The notes below the pieces were generated by a model. The model worked only from the letters and a program-made list of their open reading frames with translations, did no database searches and was not told the DNA's origin. From Cystobasidiopsis lactophilus (lineage: Eukaryota; Basidiomycota; Agaricostilbomycetes; Agaricostilbales; Chionosphaeraceae): a stretch of 64,000 bases of DNA. A program made the translations under genes and the position numbers. This document shows, piece after piece, positions 11,201 through 27,126 of this stretch (position 1 is its first letter; the number at the start of each line of letters is the position of its first letter). The stretch lies in the NCBI GenBank assembly GCA_001599975.1, contig BCIO01000005.1:806001-870000 (forward strand), given 5' to 3'.

Positions 11201-11559
11201 TCGCCACTTTCGTTAACCCAATCTACATCTCCGTGTGTAAGTCGCTTTGGAACGACGCATCATTGACTAATGCACACGCATGTTCCCGTCCAGACGCTGG
11301 CTGATAGCTTGTCTCGATGGCGCGCGGTGGCAAAAGCGCGCGGCGTAAGGATCAAACTTGGCTTCGTGCTTGGGTTGTATGGGCTTCAAGCGCGAAAATC
11401 CCAATGTGTGCTCGAATGTTGTTCATAGGATGGCCAAAAGCGCCCATTGCCAAACTGCAAGGCTTTGAGTGTGAGCGGACCACGGCTTCGCCTCGGCCAA
11501 AAGCTTCAAAATTTCTTTGCGCGAGCTGGGAGTTGACCAGCAACGGTTCAAACGATGAG
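11201..11559 (+). promoter_or_regulatory. Intergenic and RPC34 5' region
   Basis: 359 bp upstream of RPC34. The RPC34 frame stays open through most of it, but 11560 is the first ATG that begins family-like sequence. Confidence 0.4.
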
Positions 11560-13305
11560 ATGGCACCCAAGAAGTCGCAGCCCGTAGCATCGACCTCCAC
11601 GATGCAGGCCGACGCCGACGGCGCCCGCTCCAAGATGAAGAAGTTATCGACTTTGGAGAAGAGGGTGTACGAAGTCGGCCAGGCGCACACGGCCATCTAT
11701 GATGAAGTGCGTCTGTGATTGCCAGTGTGTACGAGCAGTACTGACAGTCCATTTGCAGAAGCCATTGAGCCAGGAAGAGCTGATGCGCGGGCTGGGCGAG
11801 CCCGAAATGACTCAGGAGATCCTCGATGCTTGCAACTCGCTCGTCAAAAAGGTGCGTCTCTTGTCGTCTATGCTCATTAATAGCTTCCTAACGACTAGGC
11901 GACGACCGCAGCGGCTACTGGTGCAAATGTCGGTGCGGACTGGCGAAGTCTCGTACCAAGTCGTGGACAAGAAGACGGCTCAATCGTGCGTTTGGCTCTG
12001 CCTTGCTATATATTCCAAGTATTAAACCTCGTCCGAATGCAGCTCTGGGGCTCTGACCGACGAGGCCAACCTCATTTTGGATCACATTCGCCAAACGGGC
12101 GACAAGGGCATCTGGTCTCGCACGCTCAAGATGACCACCAAGCTCGCGCCCTCCGTCATGAGCAAAAGTCTGAAACAGCTCGAAGGTGCTAGGCTGATCA
12201 AGACGGTCAAGAACGTCAAGGTGCGTTTTGTAACTGCTAATAGCTCGAAGAGCTGCCTCTGAACGAGACTTGGGCAGTATCCCACTCGCAAGATGTACTT
12301 TTTAGAAGAGGTGGTGCCGTCGATAGAGATCACTGGCGGCCCATGGTACAGCGGCTCCGACCTGGACGTCGAGTTCATCGAGAAGCTCCGTGAAACTTGC
12401 CTCAACATCATCCGCAAAGCTGTGCGTCCCTTTTCAATTCCCGAAAGTATCAGGGGCCTGACTGACAGCTTGTGAGATAGACCAACTATCACAAAAAAGG
12501 AGAAGCGCCATTATACCCAGAAGCCTACACGCCTTACCTGCCCAACGCCCATTTCATTGCCGAGCAAGTGCAGAACTCGGGCATCAGCACGGTGGCTCTC
12601 ACGGCCAGCCACATCGAATGCCTGCTCGAGATCCTCTTGCGTGACGAGGAGATTGAGCGCATCCGAATCAGGAGAGAGGAGGGCGACTACGATGTCGAGA
12701 CGGACTCGAAAAAGCGGAAGCTCAAGGCCAACGGCGCCGAGCGACCGAACAAGAAGGCCAGACGGGAACCGGGAGACGAGGAGGAAGACTCGGACGCCAT
12801 CGACGACCAATCCGACATAGGCGACTTCATCGAGAACGACGAGGACGACTTTGACGGGGGAGCGGGCGACGACGACTACGGGGAAGGGTCTGCGCCCAAG
12901 AGGCCCGCTCGAGCTGGTCCGCCCAACCGAGACAAGTACTACTACGTCTACCGCGCCATCAGCCACACCTACACCCACTCGTCCAGCATCCTCATCGGCC
13001 TCACCGACACGCCCTGCGGCGTCTGCCCAGTCGCTTCGGCCTGCGACAACCGCGGCAAGCCCTCGTTCGAAGATCGCTCGCTCAACGCCGTCGGCGCCGT
13101 GGCCATGTCCTCCCGCCTGCCTTCCAAGATGTCCACGGCGATGAGGGAAGAGCAGCTGCTCAAGCTCAAACCGCCAGGCAACATCGTGGTGGACGAGGCC
13201 TCGCCTTGGGTGGGCGGCGGCACACGGGGCAAGCAACGCATTGGCTTGATCAACCCCAAAGACTGCACCTACTTCAACAAGTGGCTCGGCGAAGTTGCCG
13301 AATAG
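11560..13305 (+). CDS. RPC34: RNA polymerase III subunit RPC34 (RPC6/POLR3F)
   Basis: Six exons: 11560-11706, 11759-11851, 11912-11985, 12043-12220, 12278-12421, 12481-13305; 486 aa. Tandem winged helices show as LTDEANLILDHIRQTGDKGI and IKTVKNVKYPTRKMYFLEE. The middle GGPWYSGSDLD.EFI and TASHIECLLE segments are typical. The C-terminus has the cysteine set of the RPC6 iron-sulphur module: PCGVCPVASAC, then KDCTYFNKWL. The subunit links Pol III to TFIIIB and helps open promoters. About 74 residues separate the third and fourth cysteines, against roughly ten in human. An acidic lysine-rich insert lies before DKYYYVYRA. All five donors are GTGCGT. Confidence 0.92.
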
Positions 13306-13518
13306 CTTCGAGCTTCCTTTTCGTCGCTGAAAGCACGGGCCCTCCTCTCCCTACCCCTCCAGAACCTTCTCTTCAGAGGATTCTGATTTTAGCATGACTT
13401 TCCAATCCGTGTAGATATCCTTGCATCTCATAACACGCCGGAGACCTCCTTCCTCCGCAAATAATTCACATAGCTACACGACGATTTTGACTTCTAATTA
13501 ACTCTTCGTTGCCACACA

Positions 13519-14819
13519 CTAGGCAGTTCTTAAAACGGCGATGGGTGGGCGAACACTGCCCAGAATGGCGAGGGTCGCTGCATCGTCCAGCGTGGTGCTT
13601 GAGTATCGAAGGCTGAGGATGACCTTCCGAAGTCTTGGCAAGTGCTGATTGATCTCCATCAGCGCGCCCGGCATCGGAGTCCGAAGAACGCCCGGGTGCA
13701 GCTCCAACTCTTCGACGTTGGGCGGCAAGAGGCGCTTATCGACCAATGCGTCCAGTAAGGCCCAGCGAGGCGTGCTCGAGTACGAATGTAATACGAGCCG
13801 TCGGACGGAGGTCATGAGAGGGAGAATCTTGGGGAGTAGCTCGTCGCGCGCGACCGCCACCAAAGTGAGGGCCGTGAGGAGGGCGGGGTCGACGCCGTTC
13901 ATGGACGGGTTGGACAAGTTAGGCCGGGCCATCCACACCGCTTCGAGTTCTAGCTGCTTGCGGTTTGGGAAGAGCTGCAGGAAGAAGGCGAAAGGAGCGT
14001 GCGACGTTCCCGGATCCTGCTGCAGCTTCAACCGGTCCAGCCTCTTGCCCAGCTTTTCAAAGTTTTGCAAGGTCGAAGGTGGTTTCTTGGAATGTAAGAT
14101 AGAAATAGAAAGGTCTGATTCGCCATCGTCAGCGGCCGTGTATGTCAAATGAGTAAACGAAGTCCAGTAGGGACCAACCTTTTAAGCAAGGCAAGAGGGC
14201 AGCGAAGTGTCGGATGCGCGATGGACGAGCGTCGACCACGTACTCGATCTGAGGGCGCACTTTTTGGTCAGGACGCCTGGAATTCTTTCGAGGAAACACC
14301 AACCTCCAGAGTTGTAACATTCTGCAGGCAATTCTTTTCCAAGCGGAGTTTGGGTGCGAGTTTCAGCGCATTGTTGGATAAAGATCTTCGTGAGAGCACA
14401 CTTAGGCTAAGGATGGGCGCTAGACAGTTCAGTGCGAGGGTGCTCACAGTTTTATTAGATTGGGCATCAGCTTCAACATTTCGACCAGGACCTCCTTCTG
14501 CGATAGATCGGACTCGTCGGACAGAGCATCGATGCCACTGTGCGCCAGCATTAGATCCAGAAAACCCGTCGAGCCCGAGATCGGTTGCATACAGCAGGAG
14601 CGTGAGGGTAAAGCGGCCATAATCTTTGTCGCGCAGAACAGCCACAAACTTGTCAAGACGACTTGCAGACCAATATTCCCGGAACGAAATCTGGGCAAAG
14701 AGGCGCTTCGTGGCGGGCAGCTGCCAGACTGTCGAAACTCGAGAGAGGGTCACAAGGTCTGGCACGGCAAAGCTACCGGCGTCCAGAATGAGCTCGACTA
14801 TGTCGATAGGCAAGTCCAT
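13519..14819 (-). CDS. F-box-like protein
   Basis: Five exons: 14819-14593, 14537-14448, 14400-14300, 14259-14179, 14114-13519; 364 aa. The N-terminus MDLPIDIVELILDAG, then LVTLSRVSTVWQLPATKRLF, has the F-box pattern. The rest is leucine-rich with LRR-like spacing (VEELELHPGVL, LRKVILSLRYSS). The first intron is 55 nt with a ctaat branch site. The second acceptor is ambiguous between 14407 and 14401, both in frame, and the third intron is only 40 nt. Divergent from CPA1. Substrate unknown. Confidence 0.65.
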
Positions 14820-15119
14820 AGCATGGTTTGAGCTGCTTTCTGAGAATGCCGAGTCTGCTCGCGACCACAAGCTGGCTGCCGCTGAGAAAGAGGGAGTCAG
14901 GCCGCAAAAAACTCTTCTGAGGCCGACCACGCTGATTCGTTGATGTTCACTGTAAGTTCGAGGTCCTGGAGCGTCGAGGACGTTGCTAAGAGTGGCGCGC
15001 GCAGGACGTCGTCGCTCAAGACTACTTGTCGGATCAGATATTCAAGAACCGGCTGTTTTAGAAGCGCAAACCCCTTCTCGCGCTCCCCTTGCATACTCCC
15101 TCCTCTTCTACCACTCAAA
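14820..15119 (+). promoter_or_regulatory. CPA1 promoter and leader with spliced attenuator uORF
   Basis: 300 bp between the divergent F-box-like start and the CPA1 ATG. It contains the uORF below, so only about 123 bp is left for a shared promoter. The uORF stop lies 58 nt before the CPA1 start, a spacing that suits ribosome stalling control. Confidence 0.7.
14943..15061 (+). CDS. Arginine attenuator peptide uORF (spliced)
   Basis: ATG at 14943, exons 14943-14951 and 15005-15061, joined across a 53-nt GTAAGT-CAG intron; 21 residues. It contains QDYLSDQIF. In Neurospora arg-2 and yeast CPA1, the leader peptide with the core QDYLSDH.W stalls the ribosome when arginine is high and lowers synthesis of the downstream enzyme. 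The core Asp-Tyr-Leu-Ser-Asp is kept. The tryptophan that follows in both model peptides is phenylalanine here, and His is Gln. Unspliced, the ATG frame differs from the attenuator frame, so splicing is needed to make the peptide. Confidence 0.85.
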
Positions 15120-16725
15120 ATGGCCTTTGTCTCGCTGCGGGCCTCTGCCGGCCGGAGCACCCGCCTCGCGCGCCCAGCTCTGGCGAGCCGCGCCTTGGCC
15201 ACGGCCGCCCAGGACGCCTTCCCCCATCTCAAGAACAAGCTTGTCGAGACCGATGGCCAGCCTGCTGCCCTGCGCCTCAAGACCGGCGAGGTCTTCAAAG
15301 GCACCAGCTTCGGTGCCAACCGCTCCGTGTTCGGCGAGACCGTTTTCTCCACTTCGATCACCTCGTACACCGAGTCCATGACCGACCCCTCTTATCTCTC
15401 TCAGCTCCTCGTCTTCACCACTCCCATGATCGGCAACTACGGCGTGCCGGCCAACAACCTCACCGCCGATCAGGCGCAATCGGGTCCGAACGTCTTCTTG
15501 GAGTCGGATGGAATCAAGTGCGCGGGCGTGGTGGTGTCTGATGTCGCGGCTCGTTACTCGCACTACCAAGCCGTCGAGAGTCTCTCGGAGTGGTGCGTGC
15601 GCTACAACGTGCCAGGCATCACTGGCGTTGATACCCGCGCCATCACCTCCCTGCTCCGCCAACAGGGCTCGACGCTGGGCAAGCTGGCCATTGGAGCTTC
15701 GGAAGTCGACAAGCCCGTCGAAGACTCCGAGTACTGGGACCCATCCAAGGAAAACCTCGTGGCCCAGGCTTCGACCAAGGAGGTCTACACCTTGAACCCG
15801 GAGGGCGACGTTAAGATTGCGCTGCTCGACTTTGGCGCCAAGGCCAATATTGTCCGCTCCCTCGTCAAGCGCAACGCCGCCGTCACCGTCTTCCCTTGGG
15901 ACTTTGATTTCAATACGGTCCGCGACGACTACGATGGGCTCTTCCTCTCCAACGGCCCTGGTGACCCGATCCACTGCACCAAGGCTGTCGTCAACGTTCG
16001 CAAGACGCTCGACGAGTGGCGCAAGCCCATCTTTGGCATCTGCATGGGTAACCAGATCTTGGGCCTGGCTGCCAAGCTCGAAACCTACCGCATGACCTTT
16101 GGCAACCGCGGCCACAACCAGCCCGTCCTGGCGCTGGCTTCGTCTGGTTCCATCGTCGCTGGCCGCGTCTATATCACGAGCCAGAACCGTGAGTGCCTGT
16201 CTTGGTGCATGCACATTCATGAGCTAATACCTGCGGCCCTCAGACCAATACGCTCTCAAGCTAATTGACCCCTTCCCGGAAGGATGGGAGCCCTGGTTCA
16301 TCAATGCCAACGTACGCTGATTCCTCAGCGATTCTGCTGCCCCACATGAGTCTGAAATGTCTTTCAGGACTCGAGCATCGAGGGCATCAAGAGCACCAAG
16401 GAGAGCGGCAAGCTGGTCTGGGCTGCTCAATTCCATCCTGAGTGAGTGCTTTGATGCATCCATCGTCTGCACAGCTGGTAATGATGTCAACCACCCCTTA
16501 GGTCTGCTGGTGGCCCCTTGGACACAATGTGAGTGGAACGCGGTTGGCCGTAGCTTTGCACAACTGATGTTATCCCATGGCCTTTCTCACAGGTCCCTCT
16601 TTGACGACTACGTCGGAGTCTGCCGCGCCCTTAAGAGCGGCGGTGACTCGTCTTCCCCGAGCGCCATCTTCCACGCCCCGGTCCACAAGCTCCACCGTGG
16701 CCGCACCATTGCTGTTGCCGCTTGA
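15120..16725 (+). CDS. CPA1: Arginine-specific carbamoyl-phosphate synthase, small (glutaminase) subunit
   Basis: Five exons: 15120-16188, 16244-16311, 16368-16441, 16502-16528, 16593-16725; 456 aa. The first 30 or so residues are rich in Arg, Ser and Ala with no acid, a likely mitochondrial presequence. The class I glutaminase shows FGICMGNQ with the nucleophile cysteine, GHNQPV, and the catalytic HPE of FHPE; GGPLDTM and FDDY follow. It releases ammonia from glutamine for the large subunit, making carbamoyl phosphate for arginine. Exon 4 is only 27 nt but restores the conserved SAGGPLDT segment. Regulation by the upstream attenuator is very likely. Confidence 0.95.
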
Positions 16726-17325
16726 TTCACTTCTCAACCGGCCCTTGTACTACTCCGACGCATCATTCGCATCCCTCGCCTAATCGGAAGGCTTTTCTTC
16801 CTCTCCTCCTGCGGGCCCAGCTTCCCTTCGCTTGTGTCCAGGCCGCCAACGGCCTTCTTCTGCCGCTTCAAACTCACTGCAACAACCTCGTACGGCTCGA
16901 CTTTCGACCTCAGCACACAGTTCACCACCTTGACGACTTGTCACACCCGAAAAGCAGAGTCGATCTGCCCCTGCAACCCTTAGAAAGCTTCCCTTAGAGC
17001 GCTTTGCACCTCTCTTCGCCCCTTAGAAGCAAGAGACGCGCAACAGCGGACGGGCCCGGTCCATAGCCAGAACCCACTAGTCTTGCAAAACCTGTTCACA
17101 AGGCCGTTGCCGTGCTTGCTCCGCCTCCAAGTCGTAGGCGGCGAATTCGACGGCCTGCAACCCTTGCACACTTGGCCCCTTTGCCTCTGCTCCGCTTCAG
17201 GCTTGGTCTGAGAGTGTTTTAAGACCCAAGCCAGCGCCTGACAACGCGGCAGCCGCCCCGGAGCGAGCTCCGACCCCTCGGTCTTGCCGCCAAAGGTTCT
17301 GGAGGTCCGGCTTGGCTCGAACGCT
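16726..17325 (+). promoter_or_regulatory. Intergenic region and CHD1 promoter
   Basis: 600 bp between CPA1 and CHD1. A long minus-strand open frame overlaps it but lacks motifs and runs into CHD1 exon 2. Confidence 0.4.
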
Positions 17326-22986
<5,661 letters not shown>

Positions 22987-23289
22987 TGGACTGTATTGGC
23001 CAGAGCGCGGGCAGCTTATCTCACAGGGCTGGTGTGTAAATCTAGACTTTCTCTCTGCATTGGTTGCCACATCATTTCTTTCACCATTCGCAAAGACCGG
23101 TGCGACATTGCAATTCATGTGTGCCGCGGATTGCCCATGACGAGACTGGAGCCGACGGCGAATGCTTGAAACTCCGGTTGCTGCCAAATCCCTGGACCCC
23201 GAGAGAAAGTCCGATCCATCGCTTGCGAGAGCCCAATCGCAAAGCTGGCTAATGATCGCCATGAAAGTATCTCGGGCGCTTGGGAGGAA
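22987..23289. other. Convergent intergenic region
   Basis: 303 bp between the stops of CHD1 and the unrecognised minus-strand gene; nothing coding seen. Confidence 0.4.
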
Positions 23290-24896
23290 TTAAGAGGAGG
23301 GGCCATCTTGAACCGTCATGCTCTCGATCCTCTTGAGGGGCGACTCTTGATCCCAAGCTTGACCTCGATCTGGTCGCTTGCCAGCCCCCGACATCTTGAG
23401 AGCCTGTGGCATCCTATAGATGTCGGGAATGGGGGATGGGCGCCAAGCAGCCGCCGAAATTGCTTTTCCCATGGGAGTTCGGCTTGGCAAAGGTGTAAAG
23501 ACAAAACGATGGTCCCGGGCTGAGCGCTGCTTGGCCGCTGTTGGCCCCAGTTCAGCGAAGTATTCTGTGGTCTCGAAGGTGCCGATCACATCCCCAGGAT
23601 CCAGAACATATGCGCTGAGAGAGAATGTGGATTGAGCATTGAACCATTTGGAACCAAACAGCAAGTCCGAGTCGCCGTCGGCCAAGGCCTTCGAGCTGGT
23701 CATGAGGGTCGCGTTGGTGACTCGGCGCAGAAGTCGTTGATTCTTGAAATTGCCGGCCACAATGAGCTCCAACTCTTCTTTGGTCCAACCTTCGTCTTCT
23801 TTGCAACCTGAGGAGCCGAATTAGCAATCGAACACAAACGTGAGCGAAGAAAGCGCACAGGGTCGGATGAGAGCGATCCCGCCCTCCAGAATTTCCATCA
23901 TGAATTCGCCGAGTTCTGCCTCGAGACGATACGCTGCAGGCTGTTCTTTGACTAGGCCTTGGAGATAGGAGCCACAAAGGCGCTCCGGAGTAGCAAAGTC
24001 TCGGCCATTGAACTGAAGGCTGTGTCGGCCATGCTTGGATGAGTACAACAGCAGGAGCAAGACCTACCAACGTAGCAACGCCGTGGAGGCTCTCGCGTAG
24101 GGCCAACCCGGTGCACGTTACATCAACGACATTCAAAGCTTCTGCTCGCTGTTTCGGACTTCCAAACTCGTCGAAGATAGAGTGCAGCTTTGGGACGATG
24201 GGCGTGAAGAACACGCACGGGGTGGCGATGCGTCGATCGTAAAAAGCTAATTCGGCAGGCGGCTGTGGCACATTTTGTGAGCGTGTACATCATCATCCGC
24301 TCTGGTGGCGGCACTCGCCTGCTCTTCCGCAGCACCGGCTTCCTCCTCCTTCTCCTTCTCCTCCCCCTCGCTCTCCATATGCATAGGGATATCGATACTC
24401 TTATGTTTTGCAGGGTCAGAATAATTGGGCAGATGCAACGAAGGCACCAAATGGCACTCACTTCGCCGTTCTCTTCCAGGCTCGATACTTCTGTTATCAT
24501 CGCGATCTGAGTGCTCGCCAGCCACAAGCGCACATTCTTGAGTCCTTTTATCGCTTCTGGGTGGTGAGTCTGCCAGAAGTTGGCTGTATAGTTGTTGCAG
24601 TGCTGTTCAAGATCAACGTCTGGAGGAAGCTCCCCTGCCGTTGTCACCCATCCACTGATGATTGGGCCGTAACAGCGCCATAAAATGAGATCTCGAGAGA
24701 TGGCTAGAGTGGACAATGCTCTGTGCGCGGCCCAGACGACACGAGAGGCTGTGAAGGTTGGCGCCTCTCCCGCTTCGAACGCGGCCGCCGTCGTGTAAGT
24801 TGGGAACACGCCAATCTTGACATCCTCCAAAACCCGAAGACGCTGAGCACGCTCTGCGATGAGCCGACGTATTTCTTGGAGAGGGTCTATAGACAT
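23290..24896 (-). CDS. Conserved-looking protein of unknown function
   Basis: Five exons: 24896-24462, 24399-24319, 24262-24072, 24019-23859, 23807-23290; 461 aa. No family is recognised. The N-terminal third is helical (PLQEIRRLIAERAQRLRVLE), followed by a Glu/Lys-rich linker (EGEEKEKEEEAGAAEEQ), a folded-looking middle, and a basic proline-rich tail. No signal peptide or membrane segment. The intron at 24318-24263 has a GC donor (gcgagt). Its exon phases all agree, which argues for a real gene. It runs in the same direction as the next three genes to the right. Confidence 0.6.
24263..24318 (-). other. GC-AG intron
   Basis: A 56-nt intron with donor gcgagt and acceptor cacag. It joins EEQ to PPAELAFYDRR in phase 0; without it the frame ends in a stop. 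Confidence 0.6.
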
Positions 24897-25063
24897 GATG
24901 TCGTCGACTCAGAGTGAGAACGGTTCTCGCCTCGCCACCGAATTTCTTGAGTCATCTCAAGAGAGAGCCGGCAATTTCAACTACATGCGGGCTGCAGAAT
25001 GATGTGATACAAATCTTAGCGCCACTCGCCTTCCTCCAAACCGCCTAATGACCCGACCCACTT

Positions 25064-26181
25064 TCACCACTTCCTGTAATCCAGCTCCTCTTCAGGGGGC
25101 AGGATAGGCATTGAATCACCTCTCATGAAACGAAGAATATTGGAATGGATAGATCGCGTGTCCAAGCCCGAGACGTGCATGACATGTTTGCCGTAGTGGG
25201 ATCGCAAAGAGACTTTGGATGAGGCGCATGCGTAGGGCGAAAAACGAGTGGTCCTGACACAGGGAGACGAGTCGCGCATCGTTCTCTTGGCAACGGGCTC
25301 CGAGGGCGAGACTCGAGCGACGCTGGTGTCGAGGCAGAAGCCGTTCGGCTCGATGTGGTGGAGCCAGCCATCAGGATGGCCAGGATGCAGGCGCTTGTAG
25401 AAGCTGATGCCGAGCACGAGTTCTTTGAACAGGCGATTGTCACCGCTGACCTTGCTGAGGATGCTCTGGCGGTGGGCAAGCAACTTGTTCAAGGGCAAGT
25501 CAAGGTAGAGGCAGTTTTCGATGAGGGCTTGGATGGCGGATGCTGCATTCTTGGAGTACATGTCTCGCGCCTTGTCGGTGAAGTAAGTTGTCCAAGCCTC
25601 GCGACTCAATCGGGGAAACTTGCTTCGCTTGAAGCCGACCAGTTTGAGTAGGTGCTGGTACAGGTGAGGTTGAGAGATAAGGGGGAACTGTTGTGCACGG
25701 ACAGTAAGCTTTGGATTGGCTCACGCACGGCAGGAAAACGTTCTTGGCAGTCTGGACGAATCAACGACGAGTGCCTTCAGCCCTTTACTACGCACAGACT
25801 TCATTGGACGGCTCACAGCGTATGGCTTCGACCAGCGGGTAGGGCGTGCCGTCTGGGCCCAGATCAGGTTGCTCGAGGTAGGTCTTGAGGATCCATTCCT
25901 GGCGAGGCTGCTTCATGAGGCAGGCCTGCTTGAGCGGGAAGGAGGCAAAGGCGAAGCAGCTCACCACGGGCTCGTAAGCGACAGGGCAGATCTTCTCAAT
26001 CTCGTCCAAGAAGTGCTGTTAGCGAGTCGTTCAATAGGTCGAATCGTCTCGACGAGTCCTTGGGACGAACGTAGAGGATGGCAGCGCTGGCTCGCGACTT
26101 AAATGAGCTGCCTCGTTCAGCGGGTCGCAAACGGGCCGAAACGCACAGCTTGGCCTCATCTTCGAGCATGTCGGACTCCAT
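25064..26181 (-). CDS. Protein of unknown function
   Basis: Five exons: 26181-26147, 26107-26071, 26015-25800, 25751-25725, 25654-25064; 301 aa. No family is recognised. Exon 3 carries DEIEKICPVAYEPVVSCFAF and exon 5 a helical stretch, WTTYFTDKARDMYSKNAASA; the C-terminus is PPEEELDYRKW. The second intron (26070-26016, 55 nt) is needed to keep frame. The first (39 nt) is a multiple of three and could be retained. A TATAAAAG lies 127 nt before the start. The small exon 4 (27 nt) is supported by a strong gtgagc donor. Confidence 0.55.
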
Positions 26182-26307
26182 AACGACCAGGAAACGACCA
26201 AAATGCGGGACAGCTGGGTGGTGGCTTGCGGAAGAATTGAGCGCTTTGAAGTTCGCCGCTGTCAGGCGCGACAGCAGCAGCTTGCGGGTCTGGCAACCGC
26301 AGTGGAG

Positions 26308-26315
26308 CTTTTATA
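26308..26315 (-). promoter_or_regulatory. TATA box
   Basis: TATAAAAG on the minus strand, 127 nt upstream of the start chosen for the gene ending at 25064. An in-frame stop just downstream of it shows coding has not yet begun. Confidence 0.45.
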
Positions 26316-26401
26316 AGGCTTGCTTGATGACGACAGAGATGGACCGCGGCCTCCGAGTCGACAGCACATGCAGAAGGGTCAAATTGATACAAAGGAGCCT
26401 C

Positions 26402-26915
26402 TCAAGACAGCTTCTTCTGCCCGGCCTCTTCCATGCCGTCGCACCCCACCAGTTCGCCAGCTTTCTGTTCGAACTTGCCCAGGTAACCCCCAGTGGCGTC
26501 TTGGGCCGAGGGCGGATGCGCTTCCTTGTAAGCCTTGAGCTGTTCGCCACAACGATCCCGTGTCAGCTGCTTTGCCCTGCTCCAGGATAAAGGCAACCAA
26601 GCAAACCTCTTCTCCTCCTTCCTTCGTAGCCTCTAAGAGATTGTCGAGATCAAAAGCGAACGCGGAAGAGAGAGGGGGAACACGCACGAGCACCAGCTTG
26701 CTTCCAGTCCTCGCCCGCGATGCCCCCGACAGCTTTCTGTTACGCTCAGATTAGCCACACGACTAGAAAGATGAAGGTCGGGCTCACATCGAAAGCTCCC
26801 TGGACGAGCTTGGCGTGCCCTGAGATGAGCCCGGGTCTGCGGCGAGGCTCAATCAGCCAACGTCCTCCATTATGAGTCGTGGAACGCACTCTGCTGAGTT
26901 GGCTGGGTTGGACAT
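26402..26915 (-). CDS. CsbD-like small hydrophilic stress protein
   Basis: Five exons: 26915-26890, 26836-26788, 26736-26694, 26632-26607, 26566-26402; 102 aa. It reads GLISGHAKLVQGAFDKAVGG, a tryptophan-containing GEDWKQAGE, then GKFEQKAGELVGCDGMEEAG. Repeated Gly-Lys-hydrophobic helices of this kind mark fungal CsbD-like proteins, small polar proteins often linked to stress responses. The function is not well defined. The last intron is only 40 nt. Half of this short gene is introns, and every junction keeps frame. Confidence 0.7.
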
Positions 26916-27126
26916 GTTGTTCGATGCTACAGGGCAAGAGATAATCGCCCAAAAGGTGGAGGTGGGAAAGTGACGCAAGAGAGGCGCTTCCCGTTCGGCT
27001 CCATCCAGAATGCGCTACAGAAGTGCTGCTCCGGGTCTTGGGAGCTCTTTAAGATGGTGTCGTAATAGAGAACAAGGTCGACAGAACAACAGGACAATAA
27101 AGACGAGAGCAAAATAAGGGACCGGA

